Assembly (NCBI GenBank): GCA_003565815.1
Contig: PXAS01000203.1
Coordinates: 1-21,209, forward strand
Direction: 5' to 3'
Length of the DNA: 21,209 bases
Origin: PVC group bacterium
GTDB taxonomy: Bacteria > Verrucomicrobiota > Kiritimatiellia > SS1-B-03-39 > UBA6053
Below the pieces are notes generated by a model. The model worked only from the letters and a program-made list of their open reading frames with translations, did not search any database and had not been told where the DNA came from. Position numbers and translations under genes: made by a program. The stretch's first letter is position 1; each line of letters opens with the position of its first letter. Below, piece by piece: positions 16,300 through 21,209 of the stretch.

Positions 16300-17412
16300 T
16301 CATAAAATGATGAGCTGAAAAACCACGGAAATGAGGATGCCGAGGAGCGCGGAGCCCAGTCCGACGGTCAGCATGGTATGACGTTGTTCCCAGTTGACGA
16401 ATCTTTGCCACGGGGTGTAGGGATGTGCCTTGACGGTTTCATGAAGGAGGTAGGCCTTGAGGTCGTCGACCATGTCCATCAGGTTTTGGTATCGTTTGGC
16501 GGGGTCCCGCTGAATGGCTTTCATGCAGATGGAGTCGAGTTCGAAAGGGATGTTAAGTTGGGGTGCGCGTTTCCGGGGGTGTACGGGATCCATGTCCCGG
16601 ATTTTTTCGAGGACATCTTCCTTGTTGGTGCCCCAGACGAGGTTTTCGTGGGTCAGGACCTCATAAAGGATGCTGCCGAGGGAGTAGATGTCGCTCCGCA
16701 CGTCCACCTTGTCCGTTTTCCCCGAGGCTTGTTCCGGAGACATGTAAAGTGGGGTTCCGCATCGATTTCCGGCCCGCGTGAGTTCGAGGCTGATGTGGTC
16801 CTGTTCCGGAATTTCTCCGTGTTCGGTGTCTTCCGCGTTCCAGACCTTTGCGAGGCCCCAGTCCAGGATCATGACTTCCCCGAAGCCGCCAACCAGAATG
16901 TTGGCGGGCTTGAGGTCGCGGTGAATGACCCCGCGGGTATGGGCAAAGGCCACGGCCTGGCCCACTTGGACCAGAATTTCCACCAAGGCTTTCAGGGGAT
17001 ATTTTTCACGATAGTAGGGATCCCTCGCGACAATGCCCAAAAGGATTTCCCGCATGTTTTCGCCTTCCACCTTTTTCATGGTAAAATAGATGGCGCCTTG
17101 GTTGTCGCGGCTGATTTCATAAACGGGCACGGTGCCGGGGTGTTGGATCAGGGCGGTGACGCGCGCCTCCCGAAGAAAGCGTTTGCGCTCGGTTTCCTGT
17201 TCCTGGAGATGAGGATGGAGGCGTTTCATGAGCACGGTGCGCCCCAGATTTTTATCCAAACATTGCTCGAGAATGGCAGAGCCGCCCTCGCTGTATTTTT
17301 TGAAGTGGTCGTAGCGCATGTAGCCGTTGACAATGTGACGGGGCAGGTCTTTGTCGGTGACGGGCAATCGCAGGTGCTCGTTGGTCAAGTGATGTTTTGT
17401 GGAGGTGGCCAT
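16300..17412 (-). CDS. Membrane-anchored Ser/Thr protein kinase (Hanks type)
   Basis: The 370-residue product has a kinase domain at about 34-315 and a single hydrophobic C-terminal segment (L-T-V-G-L-G-S-A-L-L-G-I-L-I-S-V-V-F, about 347-368) that would hold it in the inner membrane with the kinase in the cytoplasm. Motifs are the beta-3 lysine in V-L-M-K-R-L-H, the catalytic loop H164-R-D-L-K-P-A-N, D-W-G-L-A-K (DWG instead of DFG) and the activation segment end G-T-P-L-Y-M-S-P-E-Q. The glycine-rich loop is reduced (E-G-G-S-A), but all catalytic residues are present, so it is probably active. There is no extracellular sensor domain after the membrane segment. The start overlaps the end of the upstream cyclotransferase gene by 28 bp. 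It is the last gene of the lacI-queC run. Targets are unknown. Confidence 0.9.
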   Translation of the reverse strand: MATSTKHHLTNEHLRLPVTDKDLPRHIVNGYMRYDHFKKYSEGGSAILEQCLDKNLGRTVLMKRLHPHLQEQETERKRFLREARVTALIQHPGTVPVYEISRDNQGAIYFTMKKVEGENMREILLGIVARDPYYREKYPLKALVEILVQVGQAVAFAHTRGVIHRDLKPANILVGGFGEVMILDWGLAKVWNAEDTEHGEIPEQDHISLELTRAGNRCGTPLYMSPEQASGKTDKVDVRSDIYSLGSILYEVLTHENLVWGTNKEDVLEKIRDMDPVHPRKRAPQLNIPFELDSICMKAIQRDPAKRYQNLMDMVDDLKAYLLHETVKAHPYTPWQRFVNWEQRHTMLTVGLGSALLGILISVVFQLIIL

Positions 17413-17765
17413 GATTTCAGATCCCAGGAAGAATCGTCGAGAAGGTGTCGATAATCAGGAGATACCACGTAAACGTGGGCTTCGCAAGTTTCCCCGCTTG
17501 CCAGATGCACTTCCAAGCAGGGGCGGTCGTACATTTCCGACTCGTATTGATCGAGGCGGGCCAGTTCCTTGTCGCTCAAATTTTCATAGAGCAGGCCGTT
17601 GGTGCTTGCTTCCGTTTCGGGAACCAAACCGGGAAAGTCCTCGTTTTTGATCGCATAGCGTGCGTACCCATGCAAAAGCGCCGGGCACGAAGGCGGGAGC
17701 CGCCCCAGCAGCCGATGCATCAGTTCGGGAGATTGCAGCGTTCCATAGACAAAGAGTTTTTCCAT
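17385..17765 (-). CDS. Gamma-glutamylcyclotransferase-like protein (AIG2/GGACT family)
   Basis: The product has about 126 residues and begins M-E-K-L-F-V-Y-G-T-L-Q, the conserved Y-G-S/T-L substrate-binding start of the family. L-D-Q-Y-E-S-E-M-Y-D-R supplies the catalytic Glu in the usual L-D-x-x-E context. Members release 5-oxoproline from gamma-glutamyl amines or dipeptides; the substrate here is unknown. The open frame extends upstream to 17849, but the ATG at 17765 sits exactly at the domain start with GGAAGG upstream, so the longer start is unlikely. It follows the FmdB-like gene by 7 bp and overlaps the kinase by 28 bp. Confidence 0.85.
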   Translation of the reverse strand: MEKLFVYGTLQSPELMHRLLGRLPPSCPALLHGYARYAIKNEDFPGLVPETEASTNGLLYENLSDKELARLDQYESEMYDRPCLEVHLASGETCEAHVYVVSPDYRHLLDDSSWDLKSWPPPQNIT

Positions 17766-17772
17766 GTCCGGG

Positions 17773-18060
17773 TTATTCCTTCCGGAAACTTTCCGGGCCA
17801 TTTTTCCCGGCCACGCGGTGATAAGTGCCCGTGAGTTTGTCACGTTCATACTTGGTAAAGCCGGCTTTTTCGACTTTGCGGTTGTCCAGCAATGTTTTCT
17901 CCTTGCCCGCCGTATGTTTCAAGCCAAGGTTCGGGGGCAGGATGACGCGCCGGACCGGGCGTCCGGTTTCAGGGTGCGTGGTGAGTGGGGCTTCGCGCAT
18001 GGACTGGATCACTTCGAATTGCGCGCCGGAGTCGATTTCTTCGTATATATAAACGGGCAT
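17773..18060 (-). CDS. FmdB-like small protein lacking the zinc-ribbon cysteines
   Basis: The 95-residue product aligns by eye with the FmdB family start: M-P-V-Y-I-Y-E-E-I-D-S-G-A-Q-F-E-V-I-Q-S-M followed by P-L-T-T-H-P-E-T-G-R-P-V-R-R-V. In FmdB proteins the positions held here by E-I-D-S and H-P-E-T are the C-x-x-C pairs of a zinc ribbon; this protein has no cysteine at all. The last 40 residues are charged, with G-L-K-H-T-A-G and a Lys-rich tail. It is therefore either a zinc-independent relative or a different small family with the same fold. It lies 25 bp after queC and 7 bp before the cyclotransferase gene, within one transcription unit. Its function is unknown. Confidence 0.7.
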   Translation of the reverse strand: MPVYIYEEIDSGAQFEVIQSMREAPLTTHPETGRPVRRVILPPNLGLKHTAGKEKTLLDNRKVEKAGFTKYERDKLTGTYHRVAGKNGPESFRKE

Positions 18061-18085
18061 GGGAACAATGGTTGTGTAAGGGCGT

Positions 18086-18856
18086 TCAAGAGGATTCTGA
18101 AAGCGCTTGTGGTTGCGCTTGGAGGTAATTGGGTCGTTGTGCGTACGGAATGGGATCTTCGACGTTCAATTGTTGGAACCCCCGCAGACGGAGGGCACAA
18201 CTGTCGCACACGCCGCACGCTTGATCTTCGGATTGATAACAGGACCACGTTTTCTCCAAGGGTGCGCCCAGGTCAATTCCTTTTTGAATGATTTCCGATT
18301 TTTTCAGGTGAATGATCGGCGTATGGATGCGCAAGCGGGTTTCAGGTTTTGTTCCGGTGTCAATCACCTGTTGAAACGCCTCAAAAAACTCGGGTCGACA
18401 ATCGGGATATCCGGAACTGTCCTCGGCCACGGCGCCAATGAAGAGCGCTTCCGCGCCGATCACTTCCGCCCAGCTCACGGCAATCGCGAGAATGTTGGCG
18501 TTGCGGAAAGGCACGTAACTGCTGGGAATGCCCTCCTGATTCAAATCCGCCGGGGTGACGGCCATGTTCGCATCGGTCAGGCTGCTGCCGCCGATGCCGG
18601 CGAGGTGTTCCACATGCGCGTCCAGCAAAGGGGTCGCCTTGAATGCCAGGGCCAGTTCATGGAAGGCTTGCCGTTCCCGTTTCTCCGTGCGCTGTCCGTA
18701 ATTGAGATGTAAAAACGCGAGGCGATGGGTTTGCGCGGCCCAAGCGGCGGTGACGCAACTGTCCAGCCCGCCACTCACCAAGACCACCGCCAGTGGGAGC
18801 GGTTTTCCGGGAGGGCTATCCGGTGCCGGCGGGTTTGCGGTTCGTGTTTCGCTCAT
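18086..18856 (-). CDS. queC: 7-cyano-7-deazaguanine synthase
   Basis: The 256-residue ATP-dependent enzyme converts 7-carboxy-7-deazaguanine to preQ0 in the queuosine pathway. It has the PP-loop S28-G-G-L-D-S33 and four zinc-binding cysteines, C206, C214, C217 and C220, in the pattern SC...ACGVCDSCALR. S-S-Y-V-P-F-R-N-A-N and D-C-R-P-E-F are further QueC blocks. About 20 Pro-rich residues precede the domain. The start lies 41 bp inside the end of the upstream regulator gene; a later start is unlikely because the first internal Met lies far inside the domain. No other que gene is in the window, and there is no preQ1 riboswitch that I can see. Confidence 0.93.
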   Translation of the reverse strand: MSETRTANPPAPDSPPGKPLPLAVVLVSGGLDSCVTAAWAAQTHRLAFLHLNYGQRTEKRERQAFHELALAFKATPLLDAHVEHLAGIGGSSLTDANMAVTPADLNQEGIPSSYVPFRNANILAIAVSWAEVIGAEALFIGAVAEDSSGYPDCRPEFFEAFQQVIDTGTKPETRLRIHTPIIHLKKSEIIQKGIDLGAPLEKTWSCYQSEDQACGVCDSCALRLRGFQQLNVEDPIPYAQRPNYLQAQPQALSESS

Positions 18857-19838
18857 GATATCGGCTCTTCAGCAAAATGTTTTGTGGTGAGGATTGATTT
18901 TGGATCAGCTTCGCAAGCTCGCTCATGGCGGTTTCCGCCAGTTCATCCAATGGTTGCATGATGGAGCTGATTCTGGGATGATAATGCTCGCTAAAGCATG
19001 AGTTGTCCAGTGTGACCAGTGAAAGTTCTTTGGTTTGATCGATTTTCCGATCATTGTACAGGTGGTCCGCCAGCATGGGGGTGTGTTCATTGGACAGGTT
19101 CAAGAGACCGGTGTGGCCTTCTGAAATCACCTGTTCACATGCACTGGGGATGTCCTGGAACGCCAAGTCGATACAAGTAAAAGCTTCCGGGGAAATTGCA
19201 AATTTTTGGAGGTACTTGTTGATTCCCCGCAAGCGCTCCCTTTCGGACGGATCTTTCATGTTTTCCAGCAATACGGCAATTTTTTGGTGTCCCTTGGAGA
19301 ATAAGGATGAAATCCCCAATTCCGCCTCATGTGCATAATCGACCCTGACGGAAGCCCATTGGGGCTGATCGGCTTGGCCATGGGTCAGGACCATGGGGAC
19401 ATGAAGCAATTCGGGATAATCATGGAGGGAGGTCGCATTGGCGTCCAGTTCGATCACCCCGTCAATCAAGTGCTGGGTCAATAGGTCAAGTTGATCCAGG
19501 GTAATGACCTCCATCAGGAAATGGCGTTTGACGGCCGCCTGAAAGATTTTTCCGCACAAATGCGATCTGTCACAGCGCCCGGTGAGGGCCTTCCGGGTAT
19601 CGATCAAGACGGCGATCAAGTTGTGTTTGCAGACCAAACGGGGTTGATACCCCATTTCCCGTGCGGCCGTGAGCACTTTTTCCCGCATTTTCAGACTGAC
19701 GTTCGGGTGTTCATTGAAAACCCGCGATACGGAGACAAATGAGACCCCCGCTTTTTCCGCCACGTCGAAGATCGTAACCCGTCCGTTCCCGGATTGCTCC
19801 GCTCCGTTTTCGCTCACGATATATTTTTTTTCCACCAT
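18816..19838 (-). CDS. LacI/GalR-family transcriptional regulator
   Basis: The 340-residue product has a DNA-binding LacI helix-turn-helix at about 21-45 (V-T-I-F-D-V-A-E-K-A-G-V-S, then V-S-V-S-R-V-F-N), the hinge region E-K-V-L-T-A-A-R-E-M-G-Y-Q-P and a periplasmic-binding-like effector domain after about residue 70 (D-G-V-I-E-L-D near the middle, L-S-L-V-T-L-D-N-S). Such proteins usually sense a sugar, but no sugar gene is nearby. The first 20 residues are an extra tail. GAGG lies only 3 nt before the ATG at 19838, so a GTG at 19835 is an alternative start. The 3' end overlaps queC by 41 bp, suggesting that they are co-expressed or that queC arrived by rearrangement. Confidence 0.9.
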   Translation of the reverse strand: MVEKKYIVSENGAEQSGNGRVTIFDVAEKAGVSFVSVSRVFNEHPNVSLKMREKVLTAAREMGYQPRLVCKHNLIAVLIDTRKALTGRCDRSHLCGKIFQAAVKRHFLMEVITLDQLDLLTQHLIDGVIELDANATSLHDYPELLHVPMVLTHGQADQPQWASVRVDYAHEAELGISSLFSKGHQKIAVLLENMKDPSERERLRGINKYLQKFAISPEAFTCIDLAFQDIPSACEQVISEGHTGLLNLSNEHTPMLADHLYNDRKIDQTKELSLVTLDNSCFSEHYHPRISSIMQPLDELAETAMSELAKLIQNQSSPQNILLKSRYHERNTNRKPAGTG

Positions 19839-19870
19839 TTACCTCAATGTAGATCTCGAAACACTTTACG

Positions 19871-19899
19871 ATTTTACACAAATCCTCTCATCGGGTTAA
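19871..19899 (-). promoter_or_regulatory. Candidate sigma70-type promoter for the lacI-queC run
   Basis: On the minus strand TTAACC (19894-19899) and TAAAAT (19871-19876) are 17 bp apart, about 33 bp upstream of the start codon of the regulator gene. The -10 is good and the -35 only fair. The rest of the 248-bp divergent region (19839-20086) is AT-rich and otherwise empty. Confidence 0.4.
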
Positions 19900-20022
19900 G
19901 AAAAAAAGTCAGATTTGCCTATTTTATTTCCATGACAAAGACCGATTGTCCACTTTCAACCATTGACAGACCTGAAAAAGGCGGTAAACCGAAACCGGAA
20001 TAAAAAAGTCGGGTTTATTGAG

Positions 20023-20052
20023 TTGACATCACAGATAGCTGATCCATATACT
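20023..20052 (+). promoter_or_regulatory. Promoter of the rrf2-suf operon
   Basis: TTGACA at 20023-20028 and TATACT at 20047-20052 are separated by 18 bp. The perfect -35 and near-perfect -10 lie 35 bp upstream of the Rrf2 start codon. An imperfect palindrome of about 20 bp (20051-20070, CTAT...ATAG ends) overlaps the -10 and start site, where an Rrf2-type repressor would be expected to bind. Confidence 0.6.
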
Positions 20053-20086
20053 ATGTAAGTAAACTTATAGGAAATACAACTCATTC

Positions 20087-20539
20087 ATGCTTAAACTTGG
20101 GAAAAAAGTACAATATGCCTTGGTGGCAATGTTTCACTTGGATCGCGTGGCCCTGCCGGGAACACGCGTGACCACGCGTGAGCTGTCGCTTCGATACGGC
20201 ATTCCCGAGCAACATTTGGGCAAAGTGTTGCAACGGTTGGGTCGTGCGGGGGTGTTGACCTCCGTGCAAGGGGTGCAAGGCGGATACGAATTGCATCGCT
20301 CCCTGCGGGACATCTCCCTGGGGGATGTCATGAATGCGGTGGATGGGGTTCGCGCCGTCAAAAAACGTGAAAACCACACGATTTTAACCGTATTCCCCGC
20401 CTGCTACGTGCAGGGGCTTACGCATGAAGTGGAGCGAAACGTCGTGGAACGCGTGCACGAAATGCGACTGAGCGAAGTTCTGAACCCTCTTGATATCTTC
20501 CCTTCTTCCCCCAAAAACAGCCTGGAGGCCACCGGATGA
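20087..20539 (+). CDS. Rrf2-family transcriptional regulator of the SUF operon
   Basis: The 150-residue product has an N-terminal winged helix-turn-helix: Y-A-L-V-A-M near the start, T-T-R-E-L-S-L-R-Y-G-I-P-E-Q-H-L-G-K-V-L-Q-R-L as the recognition region (about 28-51), and the wing S-V-Q-G-V-Q-G-G-Y-E-L. In IscR-type proteins a 2Fe-2S cluster is held by three cysteines in the C-terminal half; here there is one (P-A-C-Y-V-Q-G, about residue 105), so classical cluster binding is doubtful. Position at the head of a suf operon, with an ATGA overlap to the next gene, argues for feedback control of iron-sulfur assembly. GGAAAT about 11 nt upstream is a weak ribosome-binding site. Confidence 0.88.
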   Translation: MLKLGKKVQYALVAMFHLDRVALPGTRVTTRELSLRYGIPEQHLGKVLQRLGRAGVLTSVQGVQGGYELHRSLRDISLGDVMNAVDGVRAVKKRENHTILTVFPACYVQGLTHEVERNVVERVHEMRLSEVLNPLDIFPSSPKNSLEATG

Positions 20540-20850
20540 GCGAAAACGCCCTGACATCTGACAAAGTATACGAGCTGCTGAAAAACGTCATCGACCCCGA
20601 AATCCAATACAATATTGTGGATTTGGGCCTGATTTATCATGTTAACGTGACCGGGGAAAAAGACGTCGGGATTGAGATGACCCTCACCTCGCCCGCCTGT
20701 CCCTTTGGTCCCATGATTATTCATGATGTGCGTGAATCGGCGCTCGCCGCAGGCGCGGAGGACGTGCAGATTGAACTGGTGTGGCAGCCCCCCTGGAGTC
20801 CCGAGCGCATGAGCGACGAAGCCAAGCTCGACCTCGGATTCGATTTATGA
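20536..20850 (+). CDS. SufT-like MIP18/DUF59 iron-sulfur assembly factor
   Basis: The 104-residue protein is made up of a single MIP18 (DUF59) domain: V-I-D-P-E-I-Q-Y-N-I-V-D-L-G-L-I-Y at about 17-33, M-T-L-T-S-P-A-C-P-F-G at about 47-57 with the conserved cysteine, and V-W-Q-P-P-W-S-P-E-R-M near the end. Proteins of this group help mature iron-sulfur proteins and commonly occur in suf operons. The start overlaps the Rrf2 gene by 4 bp, and sufC follows after 72 bp. Confidence 0.92.
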   Translation: MSENALTSDKVYELLKNVIDPEIQYNIVDLGLIYHVNVTGEKDVGIEMTLTSPACPFGPMIIHDVRESALAAGAEDVQIELVWQPPWSPERMSDEAKLDLGFDL

Positions 20851-20922
20851 CCCGCGTCGAGCGACCTTTCTAAAAACTTTCAAAACTAAAAACCGACAAC
20901 CCAATATACGGAGAAACCGAAC

Positions 20923-21209
20923 ATGGCAGATCTTGAAATCACCAACTTGCACGCCGAAATCGATGGCATTTCCATCCTCAAAGGCGTGAACCTCGAAATC
21001 AACAAAGGAGAGGTGCATGCCTTGATGGGACCGAATGGTTCCGGGAAAAGCACCCTTTCCAGCGTGATCATGGGGCATCCCGACTACGAAGTCACCCAAG
21101 GGGACATCCGCCTGCATGGCGAAAGCATACTGGACATGGACCCCGAAGAGCGTGCCAAGGCCGGTTTATTTCTGTGTTTCCAATATCCCGTGGCCGTTCC
21201 CGGGGTGAG
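20923..21209 (+). CDS. sufC: SufC, ATPase of the SUF iron-sulfur assembly complex (partial, 3' cut)
   Basis: Only the first 95 residues are in the window. They start M-A-D-L-E-I-T-N-L-H and show the Walker A motif G-P-N-G-S-G-K-S-T at about 37-45, followed by V-I-M-G-H-P-D-Y-E-V-T-Q-G-D-I and the Q-loop F-Q-Y-P-V-A-V-P-G-V, all specific for SufC. SufC hydrolyses ATP and works with SufB and SufD as the scaffold for iron-sulfur clusters. GGAG lies 9 nt before the ATG. The gene is cut by the right edge; sufB, sufD and sufS probably follow. Confidence 0.95.
   Translation, partial: MADLEITNLHAEIDGISILKGVNLEINKGEVHALMGPNGSGKSTLSSVIMGHPDYEVTQGDIRLHGESILDMDPEERAKAGLFLCFQYPVAVPGV

Noticed and set aside
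19933..20003. 23-codon frame upstream of the Rrf2 gene
   Set aside because: It has low-complexity Lys/Pro composition, no ribosome-binding site, and lies ahead of the good promoter at 20023-20052, so it would not be on that transcript.

Overview
The window looks like a chromosomal segment of a moderately GC-rich bacterium, probably of the PVC group (Verrucomicrobiota, Kiritimatiellota or Lentisphaerota). The lineage call is an inference from several traits: a short eukaryotic-type (type II) glutamine synthetase, a membrane-anchored Hanks-type kinase with DWG in place of DFG, a CPBP protease resembling the exosortase-associated group, a REP-associated tyrosine transposase with many copies of its GGGGACAGGCCCCG repeat, and a LacI-type regulator. 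No rRNA or tRNA gene was seen.

Layout. (a) 1-1211: an AT-rich tip of an Rhs/polymorphic-toxin protein, open at the left edge, followed 2 bp later by a small exported protein that could be its partner. (b) 1212-2280: a relic zone with a 20-bp inverted repeat between two 19-bp direct repeats, then an internally deleted, frameshifted transposase. (c) 2281-2652 (-): a small stand-alone starch/glycogen-binding-like (CBM25-type) protein. (d) 2865-8408 (+): four genes joined by 4-bp ATGA overlaps: mgtE-like Mg2+ channel, menE-like acyl-CoA ligase, Nudix hydrolase and UvrD/Rep helicase. (e) 8412-10036 (-): N-carbamoylputrescine amidase and a CPBP intramembrane protease, also overlapping by 4 bp. (f) 10113-14085 (+): algH/yqgE, a REP hairpin, the RAYT transposase, an EVE-domain protein, an unrecognised HTH-like protein and purC. 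(g) 14124-16050 (-): a secreted protein of unknown function and glnA, which has a clear terminator and a sigma54-like promoter. (h) 16300-19838 (-): a tightly packed lacI-type regulator, queC, a cysteine-less FmdB-like protein, gamma-glutamylcyclotransferase and Ser/Thr kinase. (i) 20087-21209 (+): the start of a SUF iron-sulfur cluster operon: Rrf2 regulator, SufT-like protein and sufC, which is cut by the right edge.

The most distinctive theme is the RAYT/REP system. One RAYT gene lies directly behind an inverted REP pair, and further REP copies sit inside coding regions. Two are in frame in the middle of the menE-like gene, two form the C-terminal tail and stop of purC, a third lies just past that stop, and a partial copy supplies the algH stop codon. 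The repeat has no stop codon in any of its six frames, which would let it enter genes and be read through as protein. I did not find a convincing new defence or metabolic system. The unassigned pieces most worth checking are the Rhs-tip pair, the direct-repeat/inverted-repeat element at 1213-1343, the unusual MgtE insert and the REP insertions in essential-type genes.
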